Origin: Tetracladium setigerum
Lineage: Eukaryota > Ascomycota > Leotiomycetes > Helotiales
DNA length: 64,000 bases
Reading direction: 5' to 3'
Assembly: GCA_031472005.1 (NCBI GenBank)
Contig: PZJY01000002.1
Span: 4,278,001 to 4,342,000, forward strand
Shown here in pieces: positions 1 to 12,092 of the stretch. Every line of letters starts with the position of its first letter. The first letter of the stretch is position 1. The position numbers and the translations under genes are program-made. The notes under the pieces are model-generated. The model saw nothing but the letters and a program-made list of their open reading frames with translations, was not told the origin of the DNA and made no database searches.

Positions 1-108
1 AATGTCGCGGCGACTACGACTTCAAGTACGGGTGGAGCGGCGCAAACTGGTGCTTGGATGGGCGCGCTGGGAATGGTTGTCGGTGGTGTTGCTATGGTTG
101 CGCTGTGA
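1..108 (+). CDS. C-terminal end of a GPI-anchored surface protein (5' truncated)
   Basis: Reading frame 1 is open from the window edge to a TGA at 106-108 and gives 35 residues. It has a Thr/Ser/Gly/Ala-rich stretch (TTTSSTGGAAQTG) followed by a hydrophobic tail, WMGALGMVVGGVAMVAL, that ends exactly at the stop. A small-residue omega-like site, a short spacer and a terminal hydrophobic segment without a cytoplasmic tail are the hallmark of a GPI-attachment signal on fungal cell-wall or membrane proteins. The catalytic or binding part of the protein lies outside the window, so its function cannot be named. GPI12, which acts in the GPI-anchor pathway, is encoded about 10 kb away, but nothing links the two. 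The alternative is an ordinary C-terminal membrane anchor. Confidence 0.6.
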   Translation, partial: NVAATTTSSTGGAAQTGAWMGALGMVVGGVAMVAL

Positions 109-1695
109 TTTGATTTGCAGCGAGACGACGAGGGGAGGGTGTATAAGAAAGAGATCAGCTTATTGTGTTGCATTAGATGGTTACCTTTCTTAGTGTGGTT
201 TGACGGTGGACAATTCCTAATTCCTCATGGGAGATGGCGACAGAACTGGAAAGTTGTGGTAGTTTCACACTTGTTCAACTGGTTTGTCATTCATTCTGCA
301 AGCCTGCAGGCAAGGAGGGACGAAAACTGCCAATAGATTTTAATATAATCCTTAATTCTAGCTCTGCTCTCGATCTATATGATGTGGATGGTGTTTTGTT
401 TTGTTTGTTCTTCGTAGGTAGGGTGTAGTGAGCCCGTACACCTAAAGGTTGTCTTGACTTTGCTGGGCAACCTAAGGAGTAACCTGCACAGTTCCAACGT
501 CTCTATTTTTACTGTTCAATATGTTCAATCACCTCAAGAATACATGAGCCTCATGTTTGAAGGCTGGTGATGAATAATGATCAGCTGTCGGGGAGAATAC
601 AATTCGGGTAGCAATGTCTCGGGAAAGGGAAGCAGAGATGATCGTGCGATGTGACCCAGTTCAAAGTAAGGACGACCAGTCTCAACTTGGAGAGTACAAA
701 GTAACATCCTTCCTGGCCATCGACTTCAACCTAGAGAGTTGATGTAAGTTAGGTCTAACACTCAAGCGGTAATCAAGATACAGGATATAAATAGACTCAG
801 ACCTTTGTTGGTGGACTCCTTGAGGTCGAGATCAGCCCTCACATCACATCACAATACCACGGAACCAACAGGGGAAGAGCCTCGGCATCGGTGAAGTTGG
901 GCAGGGTTATTATTTCAAGAGTTCCTGGTCACTCGTTCATGCTGGACGTTATTTCACACGGGTCAAATAATTGCAACGTATGCTATCACGGTCTAGCTGT
1001 TTCCTTTCTCTATTTCACACATGGTCTGGCCATGCGAAGGAGATGGCCACTGACGCTGCCAAGCGACGCAGGCGGTTTCCTTGGGTGAACTTGAAGGAGC
1101 ACACGGGATGACGCACATGATGCCAAGGCTTGTGAGGTCATCGAGGGGTTCCAGATTTATGTTTTTTGTATACTAATTAACATTTGAAGATGTGTATGAT
1201 TTGTTTGAGCAGTAGGAAATTGAGCTATTGTGTTTGTATTATTGGACAGACTCAGGTACTGTATCTATTATTATCGGAAAAGTAGAAAGTTTAGCAGAAG
1301 AGGTTTGCAGTAAAAATGCGACTAAGCGGCGCTATTCTGTGAGAGACACCAAGCTTGTCAATCGAAAGCTTTGATAAAATATAACCAATAAACAACGGTA
1401 AAGATCCCAGATTAAGCATACGCCATCATGGCCAGAATTGAGGGGATCACTCCGTCTTTGGCAGCTGATGGCAAGGTTGCAACCGCTCCCTTTCTCCACC
1501 AACCAAGTTGCAAGAACGACGTCAGAGGGTGAAGCTTGGATATACGCGAAAGAGGCAGGATACAAATACAAACGACTGCTGTCTTCTCCTTTCCTCACTT
1601 CCCATTAACCATATACCCAACTTCAACAAAAACCGCTTTGATACCTTTGATACCCATTTTTTTCCCTCCCAAAAACACACTTCAAATCAACAACC
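109..1695. other. Intergenic region, no gene seen
   Basis: Non-coding by eye. It holds the 3' flank of the GPI-anchored protein and the promoter and leader of the gene starting at 1696. A TATA-like GATATAAATAG lies at about 783-793. The last 150 bases are pyrimidine and AAC/CAA rich, as in fungal 5' leaders. Small open frames (for example 891-1088) show no conserved motif. Confidence 0.6.
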
Positions 1696-2580
1696 ATGGA
1701 GACCGTCAACAACATCACCGCAGCCGCATCCCGAGCAATCTGGGGGATGATACCAAGAAAGATGAGACAAAGACACAAGGTCAGGAGCCAATTTCTGGAG
1801 AACTTGGAAATGTCAAGGCAGGAGAGCCATATGACAAAGGAAACGAAGGTTTGTCCCCTCCAAACTTCCATCCCATCACTCAGCTGTGCAAGCCTAACAC
1901 TTTGGCAGAAGTAGCAACAACCTCCGAACCCAAATCTCTCACAAAAACCACATCAAGAGAAATCCCTTCCTCAGACTCGACATCAAACCTCCCTTCCAGC
2001 GCCGCACATACCACTCCTCTCCCTGCTTCAACCGAGACGAAGCCGGACACGGAAACCGGTGTCACCTTGCCAAGAGATGAGAAGACCGACGCTGCTACGA
2101 AGGCTGCTTTGGAAAACCTCGAGAAACAGGCAAAGGGTCTCTCAGTAGATGACTCAAAGGATGGAGTAAGCCAGGAGAAAGGCGATGGGCTTCTATCTGC
2201 CAAGAAAGTCGAGGCGGGCGAGGGAGTGAACACTGGTGTGAAGCCTACCGAGGGACTACAAACTGCTCCAGATCCAACCAAGAGTAAGCAATTCCCACTA
2301 CCCCCTACCAACGATGTTTTCTTTTTTGAGAAAACCCAAAAACTAATAATCGGTAGGTGTTGTTGATTCAACCGACAAGTCTACCACCTCCACTACCACC
2401 ACACCTGCTGCCGCCGCTACTGCCTCATCATCAACAGCAACAAGTTCCACACCGGCAACCGCGCCAAGAAAGTCTGAAAGTTCGAGCTCGAGTGATGATA
2501 ATAATGTTGCGGAAGGTGGTGAGAAGAAGAAGAAAGTCAGTTTGAAGGATAAAATCAAGGCCAAGTTGCACAAGCACTAG
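1696..2580 (+). CDS. Conserved small fungal Lys/Ser/Thr-rich protein, apparent -1 frameshift in a G run
   Basis: Function unknown. The start METVNNITAAASRAIWG and the C-terminal basic tail KKKVSLKDKIKAKLHKH match what I recall of a conserved small ascomycete protein family, as does the internal QEPISGELGNVKAGEPYDKGN. Exons are 1696-1848, 1909-2283 and 2357-2580. Intron 1 (1849-1908) has donor GTTTGT and a branch GCCTAAC 17 nt before its AG. Intron 2 (2284-2356) has donor GTAAGC and branch ACTAATA. The conserved N-terminus ends in the frame of the ATG at 1696, but everything after the GGGGG at 1742-1746 reads in another frame. No splice pair can bridge the shift. One missing G in the run would restore a single protein of about 226 residues. 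The middle is low-complexity Thr/Ala/Pro and probably disordered. The alternative is a true frameshift mutant. Confidence 0.75.
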
Positions 2581-3012
2581 ATGGATAGATGGCTTTCGTT
2601 GTTTTTGATTCTTGGCGTGGGGCTTGAATTTAGCTACCTGCTTCTGAGCGTTGTTTTATTAGTATTTTTGTTTATGATTTGTAATACCACGAACAATGTT
2701 ATGTTATGAACTCTGTTTTTTCTATCCATTAGTATAGGGACTTCTCGTTTCACTGAATGTGTTTTGGTTGTGAGAAATTCAGTTTACTGCTTTCATCAAG
2801 TACCGAGTAACCTCGAGTGAGTATCAAGAGATGTTTGATTGTAACATAACAGGACTGTTTGTTTGGATTTTCTTTCAAAAACAAATCCTCATGCCCTCGT
2901 CATAGTCCCAAGCAAGGCCAATATCTCAGCCGTAGTGACCAGCAAAGACACAAAGTTTCTTGAAGTGGACATATTGTCAAGGGAAGATCAATATTAGTGC
3001 TCACATTAGAAA
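2581..3012. other. Convergent 3' flanks, no gene seen
   Basis: Lies between the stop codons of two converging genes. It is AT-rich with T-runs and AATAAA-like stretches, suiting polyadenylation of both transcripts. No conserved open frame is present. Confidence 0.5.
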
Positions 3013-4544
3013 CTATCTATAGTCCACAACTTGAGCATGCAACGTGGGGCGTCTCCCAGCAACATTCTCATGCAACGCTTCCGCCCAAACCTCCATCTCC
3101 GCCGTAAACTCATTCTGCTCCTTCGCCTTCTTCCTCAACTTCTCCTTCGCCTTTCTCCTTACCTCCCTATCCACACAACACAAACAACAAGTCAACACCG
3201 CAGCCACCCTCAGCATAAAACTTCTCGGTCCCTCCGACGCCGTCGTTAACCTCTTCAGACGCTGGAAGCCCACCTCGACAGAATGATCTATCATCTCGCC
3301 TACACGGCGATGTTCTTCGTCTGTTATGACGACGGGCTCTGGCTGGTACCATTCGTAACGGCCGAATATGTTACGTGTTACGCCGTTGTGAGTGATTTGG
3401 ACGCAGACGACGCAGGCGGTGATGGTGCGGGAGAGGAAGGTGATGATGGCGTAGGCTGCTCCGGCTGAACAGGCGGCGGAGTAGTTGCTTATTGGTCTCC
3501 CTTGTTTTCATGAATTAGATTTGTGAGAGTACGAGGGTAGTTGTTTGGGGAAAGTGTTTACCTTGATTTGATGCCATACGAGCAAACACGTATCCACCAA
3601 TTGGATTGGAAACGAGGAGGAAAATTGATAAACAGGGTCGTGATATGTAGTCAACATTCCCTCCCGAAAGTCAGAACAAGCACTAAAAGGAAGAGATTTA
3701 TAAGCGAAAACATACCTTCTTCATCAGGTTTCGGCTCCAGATCTCGAATACATTCAAAAATAAGAGGAATCCCCGCAACAACCGCAGCAATCAAAAATTC
3801 CTTCGGCGCTGAATTTTTTGTCCCCAGTCAGCTCAGCTCAGCTCCTCTCCACCTTCTCATCTCACTCGCAACCAACCAAAAAGGACGAAAAAGAATTAAA
3901 GAAAGTACTCACTCTCATCTAAAACGAGATTACACACCTCCGCCGTCAAAATCAAACAGATCCCAAACGAGCTAAACACCAAGAGCAACAACATGCGCAA
4001 AACGACATTGACGGGCGACATCAGCACTAGCTGGCGAAAAGAGGTTATCCCGGCTTTTGTCACTCCTGCTAAGGCTCCAAGACGGATTACTTGTGCTGTG
4101 AGAGGCTTGTGGTTTCCTTTTGCGCCGACGGTTGCGGCGGCTGCTCCAGCGGAGGCATTCATTGCGCAATCGAACAGCGCGAGGCTTATGAAGGCTGCGT
4201 CTGGAGGAGGAAGTGAGATTGTTAGTATATGTCTAGTACTGTATGTCTGTATGGCATTGGTAAAAAAAATACTGTAATTAGAAAGGAAACTAACAGCGTC
4301 TCCAAGGCGTCGTATTGATCAACACCGGAGGCGGATTCCAAACATGTTGTCTAGGTGGCTGTTGCGAACCGCCCGGACGAGGGACGTCCTCGAATAATTC
4401 GGGCTCATGAGTATTGCCTGGTCTAGTAACTTGTTGTTGAATTTGGTATTGTGCTTCTAGCGACGGTCGATATATTTCTTCTATGTCGGAACTCTCGTTT
4501 GAAGGTCGTGAAAGACGTGAATTGGGTCGAGGGTTTGATGACAT
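3013..4544 (-). CDS. Multi-pass membrane protein of unknown function, five exons
   Basis: Exons in coding order are 4295-4544, 3913-4200, 3716-3808, 3562-3660 and 3013-3500 (1218 nt, 405 residues). Introns run 55-104 nt with donors GTTAGT, GTGAGT, GTATGT and GTAAAC; the first carries a branch TACTAAC. The N-terminal ~80 residues are hydrophilic and Pro/Gln/Ser-rich (start MSSNPRPNSRLSRPS). Several hydrophobic segments follow, including LMSPVNVVLRMLLLLVFSSF, FLIAAVVAGIPLIF, a segment ending GYVFARM and one containing YAIITFLSRTITACVV. A long basic cytosolic-type tail with a coiled-coil-like RRKAKEKLRKKAKE stretch ends the protein. I do not recognise the family. The exon joins are supported because every splice keeps phase and extends a hydrophobic segment. 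A divergent membrane-protein gene starts 700 bases away. Confidence 0.7.
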
Positions 4545-5247
4545 GGTGGAAGTAAAGCAGCTAGCTATCCAACAAAGATATAGCAATTCAAATCCAATTC
4601 CCCCCCAAAAATGGAGATCTAGATCTGGAGATAAGAACAAAAGAGAGTTGTGGGATTGATGTTCAAGGAAGCTAGCTAACAATAAAAGTCTTGATGAGTT
4701 TAAGACTCTCCCTCCCCCATCACGCGCCGTTCCCTCCCTCCCCAGTCGAAGGCGGCAGAAAAGCTTCTTTCCAAACACACCGAGTACCGCATGACCTGAA
4801 CCCATTTTGATTTGCCGAAGTGTCTTCTATCATTTCATGTGGATTATTGCGCACTGTAACATTGTTTAACCGGCAGCTTTATTGGTGGTGGCGGAGCCCC
4901 CTGTGTTGCATTGCAGGCCCCTCGCTAAAGGCCTCCCGAGGAAAAGCAGTAGCGGACTTCAGCCTCCTTTCGATGTTTTGGAGCACCATTGCACCAATGT
5001 GTGTCAGGGAAAGTGAGGCGGAATTTGCTGATGAGGGGTGCATCACCAGTGAAAGAGTGGAAGAGCCTGAGCAAGAGCCTGAGGCGAGATATATCGTATA
5101 TCGCCAGCGACTGCGGAGTTAATCCCACAACAGTTCAGTTCTCTCCGGCAAATCTCAACTCACCCAACGACAACATCCCATTACTGTCCCAATTCTAGGA
5201 AATTACTGGACATGGGATGATGAAAATTTCACGTCGAAGGATTCAAA
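4545..5247. promoter_or_regulatory. Divergent promoter region between two membrane-protein genes
   Basis: About 700 bases separate the start codons of two genes transcribed away from each other. No precise TATA or operator is assignable. CT-rich stretches near 4590-4620 and 4720-4745 probably belong to the leader of the minus-strand gene. Confidence 0.4.
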
Positions 5248-6373
5248 ATGTCAAATATTACTGAAGTAAATAAGTGTGTAATCGAGTCAAACAGCGACGT
5301 AACAGGCACGGGAGTAAGTCTCATTCTCTTCCCGCACACAAGAAGACAATCGAGCAGATGACAAGAGACTAACATTTACATCTCCATTACTCTAGATCAG
5401 AGCATCAATCTACGCTTTATGTCTAGCAGCTGGTATCTTCAAAGCCATAATCCGGCACTCCACCACGCCCTCCAACGCGGCCGACTTCTCCCGTTCAATA
5501 GACGCCGCTCTCCAACTCCAAGGACTCGCTCTCCTCTGCACAGCGATCTATCAAACTTTTCGCAAGCAACTCACCCTCTTCCACGCCATCTGTGTTCTTC
5601 ACCTCCTCTCACTTCTCGGATTCGGTCTAGCCGCAAGAGGTAAATACGGTCGACAAGGACCGAATAGACGAGCCATTCTATACACCTTCAAATCCATCGT
5701 AGCTTGTGCATTTTTGGCCTTTGCGGCATACATCTGGGCCACGGCGCCAGAGTTTGGAAGTCAGCCTCAGTGTAATCCATCGACTGTGTATGTGGTTTTT
5801 GGAGTTAGTATCCATGCGATTGAGCCGGTCTTTAGATATGTCATTTTGGCATTGATGTGTTCAACTGTGGTGGGGTTCATGGTCTCGCTCGTTATCTTTG
5901 GCGCATTGGCAGCCTGTTTCTGCGGTACGAAGAGGAAAGAAAGATTCATTCGACAAGACGATGTGTCAGTACTCCTGGGAATTGCGAAGCGGGTGAAAAT
6001 CAATCATCCGAAAGGAAAATCGGCTGTCTTGCAGGGGGATATCTCCAAAGTTCTCTTCAAGACGGGAGTTAATGTTTATGCTATTGTGACGCTGGAGCAG
6101 ACGATTCACAGGAATAATCTGGGCACGGAGGAGAAGGATTGGGGCTTTGGACAGGTCTTGGCTTTGTTTCTCTTGCTGGGTCCGGTTGCTGAGCTTTTGA
6201 ATATCCTTTTGGCGAAGACGGATAAGGATGAGGGAGTGGGAGTGGGAGTGGAGGCAGAAACGGATTCGGAGGCAGGTCGAGGAACATATGCAAGACCTGC
6301 GTTACAGGGGAACCAACAGCTTCAACTTACGCAAGGGACGGAATTGTCGAGCATTTCGTCATCACATAGATAA
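5248..6373 (+). CDS. Seven-TM-like fungal membrane protein of unknown function
   Basis: Exons 5248-5313 and 5396-6373 give 347 residues. The 82-nt intron has donor GTAAGT, branch GACTAAC and acceptor CTCTAG. The protein starts MSNITEVNKCVIESNSDVTG, with glycosylatable Asn in what looks like an extracellular N-terminus. Hydrophobic segments then recur about every 35-45 residues, for example ASIYALCLAAGIFKAI, TLFHAICVLHLLSLLGFGLA, FKSIVACAFLAFAAYIW, FRYVILALMCSTVVGFMVSL and GQVLALFLLLGPVAELLNIL. The tail is hydrophilic, ending in Gln/Ser-rich sequence, with Gly/Val/Glu repeats near DEGVGVGVEAE. I see no catalytic motif and do not name a family. The start is chosen because it is the first ATG joined in phase to the long second exon. 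Confidence 0.75.
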
Positions 6374-6602
6374 ATACTTCAATAAATCGCTGTTTTTCTT
6401 TGAAACTGGCACCACAAACAGTCATTTAATAAGAGTTTACACAGATCTGTGATCGTTTTAAATTTTCATATTGATTAGAACTGAATTGACGGTCTGCCAC
6501 TTGATGCAATAACACGCGAAACGTAGAGAGGACAAGACTTCAACGAAGAACAATTTGCCCAAAAAAATTCGTGACTTCATGAACCGCAAACCCAAATCCT
6601 GA

Positions 6603-9019
6603 TCAATCGTCCAATAAGCTACTGTCAGACCCGCTACTGCTGCTGCCAGTGCTGCTACCGCTGTAAGAGTCTGTGCTCAATTGAGCCGCCTCAAAATCAA
6701 TCGCGTTCGTCCAGGTCTTCAAGAGATCTTTGACATTGGTGGTGGCCTCCTTCTTTTCAGCATCATAATCGAACTTGATACCCAAATCACACTCTTCGTT
6801 CTCAATCTCCGAGCAAGAGTTGAGATCGCTGGAGTCGCTGGAGCTGGAAGTTGACGAGCAATTATATCGTTTTCGGCGAGGGGCTGCTACTTTGCGCTTT
6901 GGACGCGGCACTTGAATTATTACAGGTCGAGGGGGTGGTCCCATCGGTCTATTCGGTCCCATCCTGTGACCTGGAGGAGGAGGAGGACCAAATTGAGGAG
7001 GACCAAATGGAGGAGGGCGAGGTGGTGGTCCACCCATTGGAATCGGTCTCACGCCTGGAGGAGGTGGAAAGCCCATTCTTGGAGGAGGAGGAGGTCGAGA
7101 TGAAGCCATTGGTGAGCCCCAATTGGGCGGTGGCGGCGGTGGTGCTAGCCATGGTCGTGGAGGGGGTCTATTGGGATCACTCATCGGCCACATGGACATG
7201 GTCAATTTCATCCCAGGTTTAACGACAGCCTCCCAGCAATATGGGAGGATGATTTCTTTGCCTTCACATTGGAGATCATAGTGACCCTGGATCACATGGG
7301 GTCCAATAATTTCGACATGACGAAAGCTTTGCTCTATCAGCATCTTCATACCCTAAAGATTGTGAAGTGTGTCAGCTATGATCTGAGAAACAAGCGAGCA
7401 TCAATCAGATGGGGAAAAACTTACGTCCCAGGGTTGCACCATGAAATATGGCAGTGAATATTTCCGACCCACAGCATCTGTGAAGTGAACCGGCTCTACC
7501 GGAGTTTCGTTGATATTGAAGAAAGCAAGCAGATGCTGATCCTCTCGCGCTTCTCCGAGTTTCAAAACATCGAAACAGACGACAATTCTCTCCCTGCTGT
7601 CAATCATCTTGGCGCCTGTCAAAGTAGCGTGAATCGCGTCGTGCAAATGCTTTGGCAAGGCGTAATAATCATCCAAGGTACTCGTTTTCTTGACCTTCAT
7701 CACACGTTTCATGCCGAATTTCAGACGTCGATGACCGAAGGGGATCTTGAGTTTAGTCTGGTCCCCAAGAATCAGGAATGCTTCGATGGAATCACTCTCT
7801 TTGTCGTCAAAAAAGAGACTGCTGGGCCCGAAAAGAGTCTTGAACCAAGAGTCTACTTTGCCGAATTTCTGCTTGAAAGTTGTCATGGAGATGAACTCGA
7901 CATCTGTGGTCTTGCTTTTGACAAGGGGGTGATCCGCATTGACGACAATTTCGGTATCGTCTTCCGGCTTGTCTACCTTTTCTTTGGTTTCGGTCGTTGG
8001 TGGTGGAGGAGGAGGTGCGTTTATTGAGTCCGGCTTAAGTGATGGCGGTTCGACAGGCTCGTTCTTCTCAGCAGGCAAGATGTCTTTCTTATCAGCTGTA
8101 GAAGATTCGGAGTACGGTGGTGGTATTGAAGCTCCTGCGGCCACGACAACAATTTCCTTGGTGTTGGTACTGGTAAAGGTCAGCGTTGGAGATCAGGAGA
8201 GTGGGTGAGTAGCAGGTACCTGATAGGTTCATCTTCGATAACGATAATCTCTTCGACGTGGACCTCTCGGCTACGATTGAGGTCGATCACAGAAGAGGCG
8301 GCAGTGCTAGGAGGCGACACGTGGTACTTCTTCGCAAGGGTTTTGAGACGTTGATATCTCCTTCGCTTCAGACGTTCAACGAGAATCCTCAATGCCAGTT
8401 CCTCGTCGAACATGCCCGGAACCCGTGCGGAAACGCTATAGCAAAGATATCAGCAACAAAGCTCCCCAACAAAATATAAATTCAGGATTTTGACGCACCA
8501 GATTTGATGTTTGGCGAGAACTCCAACCTGGAGAACCAAAAGTAGGTTCAGCTTCACAACCTCGATTTGTTGTGCAGTCCTTCTAATTCTGGGCTCGAGC
8601 CAGAACCGACGTAAAGGTTTCCACATACTTGTTAGCTTCAAAACAGACGTATCGATGTCTTCCGTCTTCAACTTCTTCTTCGAGGAGGACAGGCTAGCCT
8701 TGGTGATCGTAGCAATGATAGTACGGTACAAGACCTCGCATTGCGCAGCACGACGTTCAATCTCGAGCACTCCAGCATCCTTCAAGACCGTAATCGCTTG
8801 TCCGGTTCCATCATTACTCAATACTTGCTTGTCTGCTTGAATCAAGGCCAGCAACTGCCGCAAAATGCCTATCGTAGCATCGATCTCGCCATTCAACTGG
8901 ACGAGCTTATCATGTGGGTACTTTTGCGAAGCCAAAGTTGTGGCCAGAGTTGTTGATAGATTGGAGCCCAGATCTACAATGCTCTCGACTGAGCTTACTG
9001 GCTTCTTTGATTCCGCCAT
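6603..9019 (-). CDS. ULD (ubiquitin-like domain) protein with proline-rich tail
   Basis: Exons in coding order are 8499-9019, 8220-8435, 7425-8169 and 6603-7352 (2232 nt, 743 residues). Introns are 50-72 nt, with donors GTGCGT, GTACCT and GTAAGT. The N-terminal ~170 residues are helical (start MAESKKPVSSVESIVDLGSN), like the STAND-type fungal N-terminal region. A basic helical stretch (ERLKRRRYQRLKTLAKKYHV) and a disordered Pro/Thr segment follow. Residues ~475-560 carry the fungal ubiquitin-like signature: FTDAVGRKYSLPY, then W-x-GMKMLIEQSF, then IIGPHVIQGHYDL and EIILPYCWEAVVKPG. The last ~170 residues are proline-rich (PPPPPPNWGSP, many PPP runs), then Ser/acidic. Such proteins are thought to act as adaptors, but no role is established here. 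An in-frame upstream ATG at 9049 would add ten residues. Confidence 0.8.
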
Positions 9020-10205
9020 GTTGGGTAACTTACCACGCACCTCGAACACTCAGGTTGAGACGAGATGAGAAAGAACGGCCTCTTATTAATATGAACTGAG
9101 GCGGGGTAATCTCTTTGCGTGAAGTTTCGGCTGCTGGAATATGCAACAGGTCTGCAGCCTTGAACTGTTGTCTGCCTTGTTGGCCAATGGATTTATGCTG
9201 CATAACGGGACATGATAAGCGGCTGGACGTTTTACCGAGTAAATGTTGGCTTTCTATAGGATATCAAATCTGCAATCAGCAAAACTGACAGCAAATGCTT
9301 TTCTCAATTTATGCCGTGTTGATGTTGTACTTCACACCTTTGGTGATGGGAGGCTCCAATTGGGTCGTCTCCCCACCTTTAACTCACCGAGTACTGTTCT
9401 TTGACATATCCATCCAATGCTAAGTAACATGCATGGCGTGACTCAATAAACTGGGCTTTGACCTGATTATAACATGTTGACCATCGAAATTCATCTGGGA
9501 AGTTTTGCGCTTTCCTTTACCCGATGTTGGGAACGCAGATTCTGTATAGAGCCAATCATGCAGTTAGAAGGGAAGAGCTGAAGGTTAGGAGCCTGGTACT
9601 TTGCATGTCACCCAATACATCCATACTACATCTAGGTAGCAATGACAGAGCCAAGAGGGAAATACGACAGAAACGTGAGATGTAAGAACTCGCTCAATCA
9701 TATGTTTGTAGACGAATAAGGAAAGAAGCTTCCTCCAGTTCTGGAATTACGGTAGACCAGAAAAAGGAGATACTGATCTCCTCGCGTTCTGTATGCCCTT
9801 TTCGCACCCCGATTCAAGGCCCTGGTAATGCAGTCCTTTCACCCGTCGTTTGCAAACGCAGCTTTGAAAAACTGGTAGACCCCAAAAGTGTTTGCCCATT
9901 TCACCTGCTTATGACCTTGAGCAACCCTATCCAGGGACGCATGCCCCGAAAGTAAACGCAGACAGAAGACAAAATGAAAGCGAACAGAAGCGTTGGAAGC
10001 ACAGCTTTGCAAGAAAGAAACAAACATATTTGCAAGTCTCAACCACATCTTCGTGGGAGAACAGAGAGGTATATCATAAAGACCAGGCCGTATATCCCGC
10101 CTATAATTACAAACCATCAAATGGTGATGACCTCGCTACCGCTGCTTCAAATTACCGGTCATCAGAAATTGTACAACTCATATCGACATCTATAATTTCC
10201 GCTCG
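9020..10205. other. Intergenic region, no gene seen
   Basis: About 1.2 kb holding the upstream region of the ULD gene and the 3' flank of GPI12. Open frames here (9839-10120 minus, 9892-10305 plus) overlap each other, lack recognisable motifs and show no splice pattern. Confidence 0.55.
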
Positions 10206-11460
10206 TCAATCGGCGGCTTTCCCAGTTACTTTCTCCAGCCTTAGGTCGTTTACGATCATATATCTGCTCAGCCCGATCCAACCCCAGCGAAACCACCTCA
10301 TTTGACTGATGTGCGCAGTTGTCATGGCCCTCTGGCCCCTCCTCACTTCTGCAACGCCGCTCATGAATAACAGCGGACTGGGACTCTCCCCCACATCTCT
10401 CTTCCCCAATGCGGACCCAATTAGACTGAAAACGACATCCAAAATACTCGCGTACTTTCTCAATATACCAACCGTGGTGAGCGTGTATAAATCCACCGGA
10501 CAGTCCCAACCAGGTCGATTTGCCACTAGTGAGGATATGAAATGTTTTGCGCCGTGATAAAGCGAAATGTGATTTGGATGAGAGGAGACCCCCTGGGAGT
10601 CGAAGGTAATTAGGACATCGATTGTCGCTGTTGGTCGGGTCGAGGATGTGGGAGAAGAGGGCCTTGCGAGATGCGGTGCGAAGGCAGAGGACAGGAGGCT
10701 GGAGATTGCAGTTGTAGACCATGGAGTCGTCATGCTGTCTGGAAAGTCGCTGTGGAGATGATGGGCACATCAGTATTTCTTATTCCAGATGGAGGGGCAG
10801 ATGAGGGGCTCAACTTACGGACTCTCCACAACAAACACATCATCTTCCTGTCGCAAACCCAATGCCATACCACTCTTCACCAATTCCTTCTTCCGCGTCT
10901 CTCCAAGTCCATCTGCATCACCTAGATCCCCGTTGCATCAGCCCCTGATTCATTCGTAAGACTTTGCAGAACCTACCGCTACTCAAACAGAGTATCTTGA
11001 CATGGTTCCCCAAGCTTGGTTCCGTCAGGGCCACCACACTCGGCGCGAAAAACATTGCCTCATCGTCGGGATGTGCAATTAACAGACAGATGCGTTTGTT
11101 CCGCAGCTTCGGGAATCTTGTTTGCGTAACAGACACTGTGTACAGCCAGGCGGCAATGAGCAGAATGGGAAGAGAGAGAATGGCGATCCAGGGTAGTGTT
11201 GTACCGCTGCTTCCTGCAGCCCCAGTCGCGCTCACAAGTCTCGGTGTTTGCGCAGGTGTTGGGATGCTTCGCACAACGGGAATGCTTCGCGATATGGTGG
11301 GCTGTTTGGATGGCGATGGGGAGCGAAAGGAGGAAGACGAAGTCGAGCGCGAGCGAGATGAGGCTGGTCGCACAGAGGATGATGGCCGACGGTATGACGG
11401 CTTATTGTCCTCGTCGTCGTCGTCGTCGAAGTTAAGATAAGTTGGATTCCTGGTCGCCAT
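10206..11460 (-). CDS. gpi12: N-acetylglucosaminyl-phosphatidylinositol de-N-acetylase (PIG-L/GPI12)
   Basis: Catalyses the second step of GPI-anchor synthesis, removing acetate from GlcNAc-PI at the ER. Exons in coding order are 10977-11460, 10819-10921 and 10206-10749 (376 residues). Introns are 55 nt (donor GTAGGT) and 69 nt (donor GTAAGT). One TM segment (LPWIAILSLPILLIAAWLYTVSV) precedes the catalytic domain. The metal-binding motif AHPDDEAMFF lies at residue ~135. LSSGDADGLGETRKKEL is formed across the first splice and is diagnostic. The second metal-binding site is FDSQGVSSHPNH. The N-terminal ~100 residues are an acidic then Ser/Arg/Pro-rich extension, starting with a poly-Asp run encoded by GTC/GTG repeats. 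This makes the protein longer than the ~300 residues usual for the family. Confidence 0.92.
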
Positions 11461-12092
11461 CGCAGGATTCTTGGATCTCTATTCTTGGTCGAAAGAGAAA
11501 GCCAACGGGCGAGGGAGAGGGAGTATAGAGAGAGGTAGATGGAGGGGAGTGTTGAAGGCCACCTGGCAATAATGGTACTGATCCGGTGACGACAGAACAG
11601 GGGCAAAGCGCGGGCGGAAATTGATGAATTCATGCGACGAATATGTACTGTACCCGTCCGGCCCAGGCACCGCAAGCACCTTTAGAGTTGACCTGCAGTA
11701 GGTTAATGCATGCGCAGAAGATCTTGCATCGATAAATAGATACAGTACCTAGTAATAAGTATATCCTCAACTTTTTGTGGGTTGTGATCAGGTTCTTGTT
11801 GCAACAAACGACAACGACAATTAATTGACGGCGGCGGACAAAGAGCGGGTGGGGGCGGCCGCACCGACAGGGTTCCAACCATTTGGGGAGGTGTTGAGAG
11901 CTGCGCTGATATGCTGATACTGATAGTGACCGAATTTCAGGGTCCTCTCGTCGTCTGCTTGGTTGGAGGTTCAACACCAAGATAATAAATAGGTACTGTA
12001 GTCGCCAACAAACACCATCTATCTCTTCACTCTCCCTCCCACCCTCCTCTTTCAATCACCACAATTGCAATTGCCATCCATCCACAATCACA
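11461..12092. promoter_or_regulatory. Divergent promoter between GPI12 and the DUF7719-type gene
   Basis: The 630 bases between two start codons facing outward. The last ~80 bases before 12093 are C/A/T-rich (CCATCC, CACAATCAC), a typical fungal transcription-start leader. No defined regulatory site can be named. Confidence 0.4.

Noticed and set aside
891..1088. 65-codon open frame upstream of the first complete gene
   Set aside because: No motif, no splice context, and sequence composition like the surrounding intergenic DNA.
9839..10305. Overlapping open frames on both strands downstream of GPI12
   Set aside because: They overlap each other, carry no recognisable motif and lie where GPI12's 3' UTR is expected.
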